Shown here one piece after another: positions 1 to 11,214 of a DNA stretch of 64,000 nt. A model generated the notes under the pieces. It was not told the DNA's origin and did no database searches. It worked only from the letters and a program-made list of their open reading frames with translations. Within the stretch, counting starts at the first letter, position 1. The number at the start of each line of letters is the position of its first letter. The DNA comes from Eulemur rufifrons (Eukaryota; Chordata; Mammalia; Primates; Lemuridae): NCBI RefSeq assembly GCF_041146395.1, contig NC_090989.1, forward strand, positions 119,039,501-119,103,500, given 5' to 3'. The translations under genes and the position numbers were made by a program.

Positions 1-1149
1 TTTTTTTTAAATCTTCTTAAACCTAATCTTCGGCTAGAAGAGATGGGTGAAAGGATTTTTTTTCTAAACTAAGGAAAGTATTAGCATCTTGGTTGTTGTG
101 CATCAAATTTGAAAATGCAAGGTTAGTAATATTTCAAATCAGCCTCTTGATAAGTGAGTGTGCTGTTTTATGTTCATTCATTCATTCCCTCTCTCTCTCT
201 CCCCACCCTTCTTCTTCTCCCCTACTGTCCCCCAACCCTCATTTTATAGTCAGTAATAAGGAGGAGCTTCCACAGAAAAGGAAAATTTAGAGTGATTCTT
301 CCAAAATCCATCTTCTTTTTGGAAGGTTATAGAATTCCAAATAAAAGATATCCACTTTCCTAGAGTTGGCTGGATCAACCATATGTGGAGGAAGAATTCA
401 GCAGCAAAACCCTGCCCCAACTCGTGAGACACACCTGTCAGCTCAGCAAGCAGGGACTGTGATTAGAGCAGCATTTGCATCATATTGAGAATGTTCTTTC
501 AAGACACTGGATTTCATTTTCCCAGAAGAGTTCACGCTGGGCTGCCCATTATGAGAAGGGTGGAGATGGACACTGCATCCATCGGAGATCTTGGCAAGAT
601 GTTGGGACTTTCAAGAAAACCCACTTTTCCCCAAACATCCTGGAAATCTGAAGTTCTCCTAACTGTCTGAGATTTCAACTTCACATTTTTTTCTGTGTGC
701 CGTAAAGAGGTCAATCTGGTGCAACTTCCACGCAGGGCAGAATTGGCCTTTCCCTGCTGCCCAAGCACTCTGTCTTTTCCTAGAACCCACAGCCCCAGAA
801 ACTTACCCAAAAAGTCAAAACACTAATAAATAAAACTTTAAAAGAATATAAAGTATTTTTTCTTTAAAGAACAGAGATTCAAGTCTGAAAGCTTAAAAAG
901 AAAAACCATAATATTATACGGGGGGAAAGAGGGACTCTGATATTGTCTATAAAATTGCCAAAACATATGTTGAGATCTTGAGAGCTGGAAGGCAGTTTGG
1001 AGACAGAGAATGAAAAGTCCATATACTACAGTTTAATGTCTGAGGTCACAGACCCCAAATCTGAGTCAGAAAGTTATTAATTCTCTCTCAAGAAAAACTT
1101 TGATAAGCAATGAAGATTTATTTCTTACTCCCATCATAACCTGATGGTT
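1..1149. other. Non-genic, mostly unique sequence
   Basis: No gene or recognisable transposon seen. A CT-rich low-complexity patch lies at about 185-240 and an A-rich patch at 820-910. Short open frames (60-92 codons) lack domains, and the same region is open on both strands, as expected by chance. Confidence 0.5.
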
Positions 1150-1425
1150 GGGATTGGTGGAGACAGTTCTGCTCCACATTCAGGAAGCCAAGCTTCTTTC
1201 ATCTGTTGGCTCTAATTCTCCTAGAGCCTCGAAGTCCTTCATTAAGTCATCTGTATCCAGCTGGTACAACAAGAGAAAAGCAAATACATGGTGGATCACA
1301 TAGAGATTTTTTAGGGACCAGGTGTAAAAGACGAATCCATCACTTCTACCCACATTCCATTGGCCAGGACCCAGTCAGAGGTCCCACCTGCAAGAGACAC
1401 TGAGAAATGTACTCTAGCTATAAAC
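1150..1425. repeat. Probable ancient interspersed repeat, family undetermined
   Basis: The stretch around 1340-1425 (CACTTCTACCCACATTCCATTGG, then CAGTCAGAGGTCCCACCTGCAAG and GAAATGTACTCTAGCT) resembles a phrase found in many copies across mammalian genomes. I cannot name the family with certainty. Divergence suggests a pre-primate insertion. Confidence 0.4.
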
Positions 1426-1507
1426 AACAACATTAGCAGCATGCCAGAGCATCAAAGAGGCAATTGCAACACAAATGCTTGTTCTCTGGGTCAACAGTTT
1501 GGACATG

Positions 1508-1534
1508 TTGGGGGCCGGGGGAGGGGGGGTGGGA
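1508..1534 (+). other. G-rich tract with G-quadruplex potential
   Basis: Four or more runs of at least three G separated by one- or two-base spacers (GGGGG-CC-GGGGG-A-GGGGGGG-T-GGG) fit the classical intramolecular quadruplex pattern. It sits in otherwise AT-rich sequence with no gene or promoter signal visible beside it. Confidence 0.6.
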
Positions 1535-1740
1535 GACACACACCAAAGTCCAGAATTCATCCAGATAGAGTATTATTTGAGATTTTCCTCATATTATCTT
1601 GTGATCCCACAAGGATACACCCTTAGGAAAAAAGAAAAATCAGATCTAGCTATGGCTGCCCACTGAAATGGTAGAAAGAGCTGCCTTGCTAAGCAGATCA
1701 AAAGAGGGAAAATTCCAAAAAGCTGTCTCTGATAGGTTTT

Positions 1741-2160
1741 AGTCATGGGTAGATCTTAAATGAGGTTCTTCAAGAAACAGACCCTGAGCAAGGATTCGGT
1801 GTAAGTGATTGGTTAAGAAGATATTCTCAGGAGAAACTGGTGACTAAGGGAAACATGATGAGAAAAAGGAAGAAGACAGGCTGGGAAGAAAACACGTATG
1901 TGCCTCGGTTTCAACCTGATCCTGTAGGAAGCTCTAAAGTGTAAATTACACATCAAGGTTTTCCCACCTCCAGGCAAGGGAGCTGGGCGGTTGTACTTCC
2001 GCACCAATCAGTTATTGCCTACAGGCTTCCCTGAAGGGATGTAAAGTCCCTGGTATTCCTACACCAATCAGTCATTGGTTACAGGTATCTCTAAAGGGAT
2101 GTACTCCCAGAAACTTCCAGCTATCTCAATGGGCAAAGTAAATCCAATAGCCCAAGGAAA
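1741..2160. repeat. Ancient repeat remnant containing a diverged 60-bp tandem duplication
   Basis: CAAGAAACAGACCCTGAGCAAGG and the following GTAAGTGATTGGTTAAGAAG look like the edge of an old interspersed repeat. Within it, 1993-2044 and 2053-2104 are two copies with a period of exactly 60 bp and about 77% identity by hand alignment. Each contains CACCAATCAG, so a CCAAT-box core occurs twice at the same spacing. Family unknown. Confidence 0.45.
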
Positions 2161-2399
2161 ATCCTCTGAAGAATGTTCAAGTCCTAGCCATTAGCAGCAA
2201 AGCATAAAAAATGCTTAGGGATAAACATACAGAATCAGTAAGAGGCACTGGAGGGAATTTAAGTGGGACACCAACAGTGTCTGCTGTAGGCTATCATATA
2301 CATTTATCCTCAGCCTATTCTTTGGTGGTTGCAAAGGGTAGGGTACTTAGGCCCCTGGCCAAAGCAAGCACAAAGTCTCTAGAGGTGAGCACATTCATT
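2161..2399. other. Unassigned sequence before the old L1
   Basis: No gene seen. A 93-codon plus-strand open frame starts at 2211 but runs into the L1-derived sequence, has no recognisable domain and is not considered coding. Confidence 0.35.
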
Positions 2400-4086
2400 C
2401 TAGCCCCTGATAACCCCCGCAAATTACTTTTGAAAAGCAATGACCAACAATCAGTGAGAAATTACCAAGCATATAAGAATACAATAATATGAATATGTAC
2501 AATAACTCAGAGAAACCACAGATGGCAGAAGCAGATCCACACAGAATTGAAATATTGTAACTATCAGACACAATTTTTAAAACTATGATGCTTACCATAG
2601 CTATTGATTGTGTTTAAAAATATAAATGACAAATTTGAAAATATTGCTGGGAACAAAAGTCTATAAAAAGTATCATAGCAAATTTAGGAAAGAGCTAAAT
2701 AGGACTTCTAGAAATGAAAAATATAATAACCAAAATTTAAAAACTCAAAAGAATAGAAGAGTAAGGGACAGAAGTGATTTGCAAAGAGAAAATGGCAAAG
2801 AATTTTTAAAACTGGTTGAAGGCAATGATCCACAGATTTAAAAATTCCAGAGAATCCCAAGCAAGATAAATAAAAGGAAATTTACCCCTTAGACAAATTA
2901 TAGAAACTTTTAAGAAAACCAAAGATAAAGAGAAAATCTTAAGTGCAGCCTTGAAAATGGAGAGATTACCTTCAAAGAAGTGTCATTTAGAATAATAATT
3001 GACTTCTGAATATAAACAATGGAAGCTAAAAGATAATTGAATATCTATTCAAAGTTCTGAAAGGAAAAAAAAAAAAAAAACCCTGCAACCTAGAATTCTA
3101 TATCCAGCAAAAATATCTTTGAAGAGAGAAGATAAAGACATTTCAGAAAAATACTGAAAAAGTTCATCAGCAGCATAATTTCACTGAAAAAAAATTCTAA
3201 AGGACATGCCATGAGCAGTGATCTGGATTGAAGGTCTGAAGTATAAAGAGGTATGAAGTGAAAATTGAGTGGAAATAAATGGGAATTATAAATTCATATT
3301 GATTGTATAAATCAGTAATGATAATGCCTAATATAATAAGGTTAAAAATAATTAAGGTATATTACCAAATAGTAATAATATATAAGTAAAAGTTATGATA
3401 AATGGAGTTATAATGTTCTAAGTTTATTTGGAAGATAGATAAAATTTATTCCTTAACTTTGTTCCTTTTCACTTTAAAGATGCATTTTTGTAGTGTCCGG
3501 AGTAACTTCTAAAAAAAGAGTATATAATACCTGAAAAATTTAAAAAGGTAGAAAAATATAGTAAAAATAAAATGAAAAGGGAGGAACATCATAAAATTTG
3601 TATAGAAAACATACAGCTTTAAAAATTCCAAATAGATCAGTAATTATGATGACTATAAATCAACAATGCTTCAATTAAAGAAAAAAATGAGGTTAGAAAA
3701 ATATAAAATCCAACTATACACTGTTCTCACAAGACTATAAAATATAAATATATATATAAGTTGAAAGTGAAAGGAAGCATGAAAATACTAACAAAAAGAA
3801 AGATGATGTTGCTATATTAATATCAGACAAAAGAGAATTTGAGGTGAAAATCATTCCTAGAGTTAAGGACTATCACTTCATAACAATAAAAAGGTTCAAT
3901 TCATGAGGAAAACAAAAAAAGTTTATTTACTTTTAGTAGCATGGCCTAAAATACATAATGCAAAAATTAACAGAACAAGTGCAAAAATAAATATCCACAA
4001 TTGTAAATATTTCAACACATCTCTTTTAGTAATTGATAGATGCTGTTAAAAATTAGTGAGGAGACAGAAGATTTGAAAAATAGTCC
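2400..4086 (+). mobile_element. Old L1 (L1M-type) fragment, 5' part: ORF1 end to early ORF2
   Basis: Degenerate LINE-1 in sense orientation. The stretch near 3088-3120 (CAACCTAGAATTCTATATCCAGCAAA) is the well-known ORF1 C-terminal phrase, followed by AAAGACATTTCAGA and a CTAAAGGACATGCC segment. From about 3790 to 4080 the sequence matches the endonuclease part of ORF2 (ATATCAGACAAAAGAGAATTTGAG, AAAAAGGTTCAATTCAT). Many stops and indels show it is long dead. A MaLR LTR at 4087 interrupts it and it resumes at 4512. Confidence 0.75.
3064..3081 (+). repeat. Poly(A) microsatellite inside old L1
   Basis: A run of about 17 A residues interrupts the ORF1-like sequence between AAGTTCTGAAAGG and CCCTGCAACC. 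It extends the short A-run normally present at this point in L1 ORF1. Confidence 0.7.
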
Positions 4087-4511
4087 TGCTATCATGTGAA
4101 TGTCTGTATTGCTCCAAATTCATATATTGAAACTTAAACCCCAAGGTGACGATATTAAGAGGTAGAAACTTTGAGAGGTGATTAAGCTATGAGGGTTCTG
4201 CCCTCATGGATGTGATTAGTGCCCTTATACAAAGGAATGAGGGAGCAAGTTCATCCCTTTTTGTCCTCCTGCTCCTTCTACCATGTGAGGACACAGCACT
4301 CTTCCCTTTTTCACTCCGTCTACCATGTGAGGATGTAGCAAGAGGCACCATCTTGGCTTGCTCTCCAGCAAGCCTTCACCAGACACTGAATCTGCTGGCA
4401 CCTTGATCTTAGATTTCCCAGCCTCTAAAACTGTGAGAAAATAAATTCCTGTTGTTTATAAATTACCCAGTCTAAGATATTCTATTACAGCAGTACAAAT
4501 GGACTAAAACA
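4087..4511 (+). mobile_element. Solitary MaLR (MLT1/MST-type) LTR inserted in L1
   Basis: Begins TGCTATCATGTGAATGT, a decayed form of the MaLR start TGTTATGGTTTGAATGT, and ends AAATGGACTAAAACA. Between them are the expected blocks: GGTGATTAAGCTATGAGGG, CCATGTGAGGACACAGCA, TGATCTTAGATTTCCCAGCC, then AATAAATTCCTG and TTATAAATTACCCAGTCT. The CCATGTGAGGA block appears twice (about 4280 and 4323), so part of the LTR may be internally duplicated. No internal retroviral sequence is attached; it is a solo LTR within the L1. Confidence 0.85.
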
Positions 4512-5160
4512 GGGATTAACAAACTTGACTAAATAAACATCTAGAGAATGTCCACCAACAGCTCAGCAATTGCAGAATGTACAATTTTTTGCAAACATAC
4601 ACATTTATTTTAAAAAATAAACCACATAATGAACCATAAAGCAAGTCTCAACAAATTTCTGAGGACTGAGATCAGAGTATGTTCTCTGGCCACAATACAG
4701 TTAAACCAAAGACAATATTAAAACGATAATTTTTTGATTCTCAAATATTTGGAAATTAATATATATTAATAGCCATAGGTCATAGAAGAAATAATGGAAA
4801 TTTTAAAACACTTACAGCTAAATGACAATGAAAAACTATGCACTGAAACTACAGAAAATATTAGCTTTAAAATGCATCTATTAGTAAAGAAAAAATTAGT
4901 TAAGCATCCATCTTAAAAAGTTAGGAAAAAAGGAGGGGAAATACTAGAACAGAGCATATAGCAGAAATAAATGAAACAGAATAAACATATAAGAGAGAAG
5001 GGAAACAAAGCCAAAGTTGATTCTTTGGAATGATAAGAGATGGCACAAATAACTCACAAAGGAAATCATTTAGATGCTGAAGACATTAAACAGATAAGGG
5101 AAAATTATGAGCAGCTTAATACCTATAAATTCAAAAATGCATATGAAATTGACACAGTGA
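4512..5160 (+). mobile_element. Old L1 fragment, continuation (ORF2 endonuclease to early RT region)
   Basis: Picks up where the L1 at 2400-4086 stops: GATTAACAAACTTGACTAAA with ACATCTAGAGAATGTCC corresponds to the ORF2 phrase in intact L1s. Further matches are AAACCACATAATGAACCATAAAGCAAGTC, GGCCACAATACAGTTAAACC and GTTGATTCTTTGGAA. The reading frame is destroyed. Together with 2400-4086 this is one insertion split by the MaLR LTR. Confidence 0.75.
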
Positions 5161-5349
5161 CATATTTGACACCCACAGCAGATCATTTTTAACATTTTTG
5201 TCTTTTATTTAACATTATTTCCAGCAATAATCATATAATCAAACAAGTAATAATAATGGGCAGAAGAGAAACACAGACAGTGAAAATGTTCTTTTATTAA
5301 ATTTCATATACTAATAAATACAAAAAGACACATACCGCCACACCCCCAA
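5161..5349. other. Unassigned AT-rich sequence
   Basis: No gene or confident repeat recognised between the L1 fragment and the Alu monomer. Confidence 0.4.
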
Positions 5350-5510
5350 TTTTTTTTCCGTTAGAGACAGGGTCTTACTCTGCCGCCCAGGCTGGAGTGT
5401 AGTGGCACAATCACAGCTCACTGTAACCTCAAACTCCTAGGCTCAGGTGATCCTCCTGCTTCAGCCTCCTGAGTATCTGGGACTACAGGTGTGAGCCACC
5501 ATTCCCAGCC
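5350..5510 (-). mobile_element. Alu-related monomer (FLAM/FRAM-like), antisense
   Basis: Reads as a poly(T) run, then GAGACAGGGTCTTACTCTGCC, CAGGCTGGAGTGTAGTGGC and the rest of one Alu monomer, ending GTGAGCCACCATTCCCAGCC. Only one monomer is present, so it is either a free Alu monomer or a truncated old Alu. Substitutions throughout indicate an early insertion. Confidence 0.85.
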
Positions 5511-6221
5511 TAATAAAATAAATATTACAGAAGAAAGGATGAAAAAATAATGGATTAATTACTTTTTAATTGCCTTAATGTATTTTAAAGAGAAAATACT
5601 CATGCTTAAATATTGATCCGTCACAGTAATGAATACAAATATTACAATTTCTATTTTTTTGCCTAAACTGCTACAAAGTTGTCAATGATTTCATCAAGAC
5701 TGATCTTCTTCACATATCCATGCCCATAGACAGTCTAGCCATATTTGTCAATCTATTTTTGCTCAGAGTTGAGCAAAACTCATTTTTTTAATTTAAATTT
5801 TGAAAAATATCTTTCATATAAAGAACAGATACACAAATAAAGAAAAGTCTTAAACACAATGTTAAGCTTAGCCTCTATTCATAAAAATCTCACTTCACAA
5901 TAAATTCCAGAAATTACAATACTATCCATGCCTTTCTTTCTTTGGGATCCATTCTAGCCATTTTCAAACATCTCTACAAATGTTTGAAAACTCCAAGTGG
6001 TCACACGAGGTTAGAATTTATGTAATTCAACTTCTATTTCTTTGTTTTTCCAATCACAGTGCTATCATTGTTAATTTCTAATCAACTATTTAAACCCAGG
6101 AACACACCGTACCACAGGAGTTGGAGATATTATTTGCACCCAAAGTAGGCAAGCTCTAATACTTGCAACTGTTACAAACTTACCCTAAAAACAAAGGTGT
6201 GTAGCTGAGTCTAAGTGTTTT
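5511..6221. other. Unassigned AT-rich sequence
   Basis: No gene recognised. On the minus strand around 5650-5720 a short protein-like stretch (GYVKKISLDEIIDNF) ends in a stop, but flanking frames are broken and I cannot match it to a known protein. Confidence 0.35.
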
Positions 6222-6236
6222 AAGAGGTAACTCTGT

Positions 6237-6580
6237 GGCTGGGCACGGTGGCTCACGCCTGTAATCCTAGCACTCTGGGAGGCAGAGGCAGGTGGATCGC
6301 TCAAGGTCAGGAGTTCGAGACCAGCCTGAGCAAGAGCGAGACCCTGTCTCTACTAAAAAAAATAGAAAGAAATTATCTGGCCAACTAAAATATATATAGA
6401 AAAAAATAGCTGGGCATGGTGGCACATGCCTGTAGTCCCAGCTACTCGGGAGGCTGAGGCGGTAGGATCGCTTAAGCCCAGGAGTTTGAGGTTGCTATGA
6501 GCTAGGCTGACACCACGTCACTCACTCTAGTCCTGGCAACAAAGCGAGACTTTGTCTCTAAAAAAAATAAAATAAAAAAA
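6237..6580 (+). mobile_element. Full-length lemur-type Alu with target-site duplication
   Basis: Starts GGCTGGGCACGGTGGCTCACGCC, has both monomers, and carries the strepsirrhine linker (AATAGAAAGAAATTATCTGG, then CCAACTAAAATATATATAG). Ends in an A-rich tail (AAAAAAATAAAATAAAAAAA). The 15-bp TSD AAGAGGTAACTCTGT lies at 6222-6236 and again at 6581-6595 without a mismatch, marking a classical L1-driven insertion. Confidence 0.95.
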
Positions 6581-6639
6581 AAGAGGTAACTCTGTAATTA
6601 AGAATCATCTAAATTGACATTTACATAGATAGAATACAG

Positions 6640-6870
6640 TGTGTTTTAAAGGATTTTTTTAAGTTCCAATCGAAGCTTACATATATATTATGAAAATGCA
6701 ACAGATATCTCAGCCATTATTTTAGAACTTAAGCAATAAAAGATTGGAAGAGTAGTTATTTGGAATTGCTGACATTTTTTTTTTTTAATTTTCTGCAGAC
6801 AATGAACTACCTTATTGCATAAATCCAGGGTGCGCAGCTCCAACTACGCTGACCTTGGTACTGAAGGGAC
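6640..6870. other. Unassigned sequence
   Basis: AT-rich, with a T-run at 6775-6786. No gene or clear repeat recognised. Confidence 0.35.
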
Positions 6871-6879
6871 AAATCCCTG

Positions 6880-7075
6880 GAAAATTACAACTTACCAAAA
6901 CTGACTCAGTGTGTGTACCAGAACACACATATAAGAATGTTCAGAGCAGCTTTGTTCATAATTGTCACTCAAACACACACACACACACAAAAAACACCGT
7001 AATATCCACCAACAATAGGAAAAGTCAAATAGTGTGTGTTGTAGTCATACAATGGAATACTATACAGCAAACTGC
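6880..7075 (+). mobile_element. Old L1 ORF2 C-terminal fragment
   Basis: ATAAGAATGTTCAGAGCAGC, TTGTTCATAATTGTC, CACCAACAATAGG and CATACAATGGAATACTATACAGCAA follow in order the C-terminal part of L1 ORF2. An (AC)n tract interrupts it at 6973-6989. Too diverged and short to be coding. Confidence 0.7.
6973..6989 (+). repeat. (AC)n microsatellite
   Basis: Eight to nine AC units inside the decayed L1 fragment. Confidence 0.9.
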
Positions 7076-7139
7076 TCCCCCTCCAAGAGCACCCTTTGTC
7101 TTTTCTCTGTAACAGCTAACACAATTCGTTCAGTCTCCT

Positions 7140-7280
7140 TTATTGCCCATTTCCTCCACAGGTTGGTAAGCTTCACAAAGGCAAGCATCAAGTCCTAATT
7201 TACATCTAGCACCCAGCCTGGTACCTGAGACATAGTAGGCACCCAGAGTCATTTAATGAATGAAGGAATGAATGGTGAGT
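7140..7280 (+). mobile_element. L2 LINE 3' end
   Basis: GTAAGCTTCACAAAGGCAAGCATC, CTAGCACCCAGCCTGGTACCTG, ACATAGTAGGCACCCAG and TGAATGAAGGAATGAATGG follow the usual order of the L2 3' UTR, ending in the TGAATGAA-type terminal repeat. Confidence 0.75.
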
Positions 7281-7509
7281 GGTTACAGTTGAGCCCTGCT
7301 TGCCTGGGAGCCATTCCGTCACTTTGAGTTGACTTTGCTGTGGTCTGCTATTAATATATATTTATCTTTTCTCTTTCATCCTCAAAGTAAACCCTTATTT
7401 TCCTAGTTTCCAAAATCTTGGAGGACCTTCACTGTATGCCCAAATACTGACAACATAGGCAGTGGCTGATGTACTTGGAGGCCCTCTAACACCCATCAGA
7501 ATATAATAA

Positions 7510-7735
7510 ATATTAATAAAAATTATTAGCATTTACCGAGTGCTTACTCTTTGCAGGGATAACCCTAACAGTCTCACGTGTAACTCCTTCAATATTCACA
7601 ATGATCATATGAAGTAGGTATTAGTATTATAATCATTTTGCAGATGAGGAAACTGAGGCACAAAGAGCAACTTGTCAAAACTCATACCACTGGGTAAGTT
7701 TTTTTGGTGGAGCTGGATTCAAACCCAACAGGCCA
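7510..7735 (-). mobile_element. MIR SINE, antisense
   Basis: Contains ACAATGATCATATGAAGTAGG, TTTTGCAGATGAGGAAACTGAGGCA and GGATTCAAACCC, the antisense order of the MIR body. Divergence is typical of this ancient tRNA-derived SINE. Confidence 0.85.
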
Positions 7736-8569
7736 CACTGCGCTATGCTGCGTTAAATACCTAAGGTTGAAAATGAGAGTATTCCTAATTGCAGCTCACA
7801 CCTCAGATTGGTTGGCAGGTTGAACAGCCTGATCTGGATTGTGTGGTGAAGAAAGACTGAGCTGATGGGCACCACAGGGGGTCTGTGAAGCCGGGTTTCA
7901 GAAAGCCAGCGCTCATGTGGACTTCCAATAAAGAGCCCTTCAGATCCCACCTTTTTCCTATGCTGGGTAATCGCAGGATTTACCTGAAGGAGCCAGGATT
8001 TTGTCTCTTGTGATCCTGGCTGGGGGCTCAGAGCGCCTGTTGCTACTGGAGTCATCTATAATTAGAGGATTAAACCATCTCACATTTGGGCTGACTGCAG
8101 GCATCCTTGACAAGCAGTCTTACTGATGGGTATGATGTCTCTGTGTTTGTGGCTCCATGTAGAGATGGATAGAACTTCAGAAAAAAAGAACAGAAAAATA
8201 TAAACTGCAGAAACCTTTCAAGTTTTCATTTCTGCCTGCTCAGGTTTTATTCCCTTTTTTGAACACTTCATGCACCATGGCCATCCTCCTACCTTCCTCT
8301 GCCACCCTGCAGACTGGCTGCAGCCCCACATCCACACAGCTCTTACCACACTCCACTGGGCTATATACAGTCCAGGGACGTTGTCTATTCATACCCACAG
8401 GTTTGTCTGGCACAGGTAAAAGCATCAGGGATTCCTTCCAAAGCTGCTCTTCCTTTCACTGGCTCCTCTGTATTCCTTCGGGCTCCATTAGGTCTCTAGA
8501 AGTACTGACCCTTAAATACTCAGCCCTTAGTCTAAACTCCCCTTCTGGTCAGCTCCTAGGATATTATCA
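7736..8569. other. Unique non-genic sequence
   Basis: A 100-codon minus-strand frame (7753-8055) and a 116-codon plus-strand frame (8259-8609) are present, but neither has a domain, signal peptide or family resemblance that I can see. A possible minus-strand donor (CAG then GTAAAT) sits at about 7980. Not annotated as coding. Confidence 0.4.
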
Positions 8570-8885
8570 AATTATAGCATGTTTGTTACAGAAACGCCAA
8601 ATAACGTAAAAGTATGTTAAGGAGAAAGTGAAAGTCCCTATAATTCCACCCACACTCTAGAGATGAACACTGATATTAACATGGTGCCTATATTCACAAA
8701 CTTTAAAGGATTATAAAAATTGATAGATAAATAGATGCTAACACGTTTTAAAATATTATTTCTACCATTTTGTAACCTAATTTTTAAACTCTATAATATA
8801 TTGTGGACATTTGCCGCCCATGTCTAAATAATTTGAAAGACTGATCTACCCTATCTTTATTAATGTCTGATAGTATTTTGCAATC
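8570..8885 (+). mobile_element. Probable old L1 3' UTR-type remnant
   Basis: Phrases such as TATAATTCCACCCACACTCTAGAGATGAACACTG, TTTTGTAACCTAATTTTT and ATATTGTGGACATTTGCC resemble the widespread 3' UTR segment of old mammalian L1s. The family assignment is from memory of that consensus. Confidence 0.45.
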
Positions 8886-8929
8886 CAAAAGCAAGCCCAT
8901 CTGAGTGAAGAGAACCGTCATCTATCCAG

Positions 8930-9290
8930 ATAAAAACTGAACTGTCTTCCTTGACACGCCTTTCCCTCTTGACATCTCCCCAGATCCAATCATTTACCAA
9001 GTCCTAGTAAATTTGCTTCTGTGATTCACTCAAATGCTCCCTTCCTTTCCATTTCTATCACCACCACTTCAGCCCAAGCTACCACCTTCTCTCACTAAAC
9101 ATCTGCAGTTGTTTCTCAGTCGGTACCTTCTCAAATTAGGAATCTGATCAGATCACTAACCTCAGCATCCAGCCCTTCTTGCTTTACGAACACTAGAATA
9201 GTTTCCCTTTGCTCCTTAGATATGGACAAAATGCCTTAGCGTGGCCCACAAAGCCCTCATGGAAAAGCCCCTGCTAGTGCCAAAGGTTGT
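8930..9290 (+). repeat. Probable ancient LINE remnant (L2-like)
   Basis: CCAGATCCAATCATTTACCAAGTCCTA, CACCACTTCAGCCCAAGCTACCACC, AGGAATCTGATCAGATCAC and GTGGCCCACAAAGCCCT follow the order of an ancient repeat present in thousands of mammalian copies. I think it belongs to an L2-age LINE but cannot confirm the family. Confidence 0.45.
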
Positions 9291-9399
9291 GCACATTTAA
9301 AACTTTAGTAATTGTCATCAATTTGCTCTCGAAAAAGGTAGGCGAGGTTACATCACCACCAATGCTATTAGAAAGTAAGAAACATATTTTTGTAACTTC

Positions 9400-9423
9400 C
9401 CCACCTCCAACCCACCACCACCA

Positions 9424-9455
<32 letters not shown>
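9400..9455 (+). repeat. (CCA)n plus (TA)n compound microsatellite
   Basis: A short CCA-rich tract leads into 27 bases of alternating AT at 9429-9455, followed by an A-run. Such perfect TA tracts are length-variable and can extrude cruciforms. Confidence 0.9.
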
Positions 9456-9461
<6 letters not shown>

Positions 9462-10080
9462 TATCAGGACCTAAATGTTGATCCAACCAGCATTATGTCT
9501 TTACATCCATAAAACAACATGACTTGAGGCAAATTCAAATTAATACAGGAAATGCCGTGGTAGCTTTAGCTCTGCCAGCTATGTCACCACACAAAAGCTC
9601 AGTTGGGAGGTAATTACAAGCCCCAGCATCCAGGGCCTCCCACAGACCTGCAAGTGGGAGGCCCTGCTTGGCGACTGAGTCCTTCTCATTTCGGTACCTC
9701 TGGCGCAGCCAGCTGGAGGCTGCCGTCTGGTTTGTGCAAGGAAGTCCTGGAATGGTTCTTTCTTCAATCTGTAAAAGTGCTTGCGTCACTTCCTCTTTTT
9801 AACTCTTCTCTGGATCAACTTGAGGCCACATATTCCCTGCACATTTTCTTCAGGGTTAATTCTTTTTTATTTTTAACACTTCCCCAGAATATGAAGCATA
9901 GGGTTGAGTCTTGATTAATACTCACAATTGTGAGGTCTCTAATCTAAAACTGGACTTCCACTCTGAGCCCGTGTTTTCGCTGGATTCTGGTTCAGCCCCA
10001 ACTTGCTACTGTCCAGTTATCCAGACTTTTTGTGTAAGCCACAGAAAAAAGCAGCAGCTTAAAATTTTCCCCAAATTTAG
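9456..10080. other. Unique non-genic sequence
   Basis: Several overlapping 60-100-codon frames on both strands between 9535 and 9914 show no family resemblance. No repeat recognised. Confidence 0.4.
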
Positions 10081-10260
10081 CTTCCTTATTTCATTCATTC
10101 AGTCATGTATTCATTAATTAATTCAGTAAAGAATTATTATGTACCAGGGGCTGAATTAAGTGCCAGAAAAATAGCAAAGAAAAACACAGAAATAATCTTT
10201 ATTCTACTGAGGATTGCAGCCTAGCAAAATAGTGTATGAGATAAATAGGGCCTCAAGACA
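10081..10260 (+). repeat. Ancient mammalian repeat remnant (L2/MIR age)
   Basis: TTCATTCATTCAGTCATG, AGAATTATTATGTACCAGGGGC and TGAATTAAGTGCCAG resemble the common motif of old repeats describing ATTTATTGAGCACCTACTATG-type sequence. Exact family uncertain. Confidence 0.45.
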
Positions 10261-10451
10261 ATGGGTGATTTCTGACTTTTATTGAGGCTATATTTCTGTC
10301 CTCATCATTCAATGTCAGGTCTCATTTAGGATAGTTCTTGAGTTACCCACAGAGCCTGTACTTTGTGTTTCCAGAGATAATTTCCCCAAACAAGACAGAA
10401 CCTTCTTAATTTAATGCCTTTAGTTCTCAGGGCTTTTAAAAACTCTTCCTA

Positions 10452-10743
10452 GGCCAGGCACAGGGGCTTACACCTGTAATCCTACCACTTTAGGAGGCCG
10501 AGGCAGGAGTATTGCTTGAGGCCAGGAGTTCAAGACCAGCTAACTGAGCAAGAGTGAAACTGACCCCATCTCTACAAAAACCAGAAAAATTAGCCAGGCG
10601 TGGTGGTACATGCTTGTAAGTCCCTGCTACTCGGGAGGCTGAGGCAGGAAGATTGCTTAAGCCTAGGAGTATGAGCTATGATGACACCATTGCACTCTAG
10701 CCCCTGCAACAGAGCAAGACCCTGTCTCAAAAAAAAAAAAAAA
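10452..10743 (+). mobile_element. Alu (old, AluJ-like)
   Basis: Both monomers present: GGCCAGGCACAGGGGCTTAC at the start, TTAGCCAGGCGTGGTGG at the second monomer, CTGTCTC and a 15-base A tail at the end. It has a short AAAAACCAGAAAAATTAG linker rather than the long lemur linker and many substitutions, so it predates the lemur-specific copies in this window. Confidence 0.9.
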
Positions 10744-10799
10744 TACAATATTAAAACTAAATATTGGGACAGAAAATCTTCCTAATCCCTGTGGTTGGT

Positions 10800-11214
10800 T
10801 AAATTATTGATCCCAGTTCTTTACCCCTCCCTGCATTCATGTCCTTTGCCAAATGACTTTGCAATTCCTCTTACTGGAGGGCCTTGACCTAGAGCTCAGC
10901 CATGCGATTTGCTTTGGCCAGTGCATTGCTGGCAAACATGACTGGAGCAAATCACAATGTGCTTGCTTGCATGGGTCTGCTTTCTTGCACTTCTGCCACT
11001 ACCAGGATAAGAACATACCCCAGGCAGTCCACAGAAGCAAGAAGGGTGAAAGACACCTGGATCCAACCTGCAACCTCGAGTCAGGCCTGTCAGACCTAGA
11101 CTGGCCCACCTCCAGTGAATGACAGGGCATGGGTGAGAATAAATGATTTTTGTGTGAAGGCACTGACTTTGAGGTGTTTTGTTACACAACAGGTGATTCA
11201 TACAGTTTCCTACA
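10800..11214 (+). mobile_element. MLT1-type MaLR solo LTR
   Basis: Begins TGTGGTTGGTTAAATTATTG and ends GAGGTGTTTTGTTACACAACAGGTGATTCATACA, the decayed MLT1 terminus. Internal blocks include TTTGCTTTGGCCAGTGCATTG and AATAAATGATTTTTGTGTGAAGGCACTGAC. The 80-110-codon frames on both strands here are products of the LTR and are not genes. Confidence 0.75.

Noticed and set aside
5650..5780. Minus-strand protein-like stretch as a processed pseudogene
   Set aside because: Only about 19 codons are open, with stops and frame breaks on either side, and there is no poly(A) or TSD; parent not identified.
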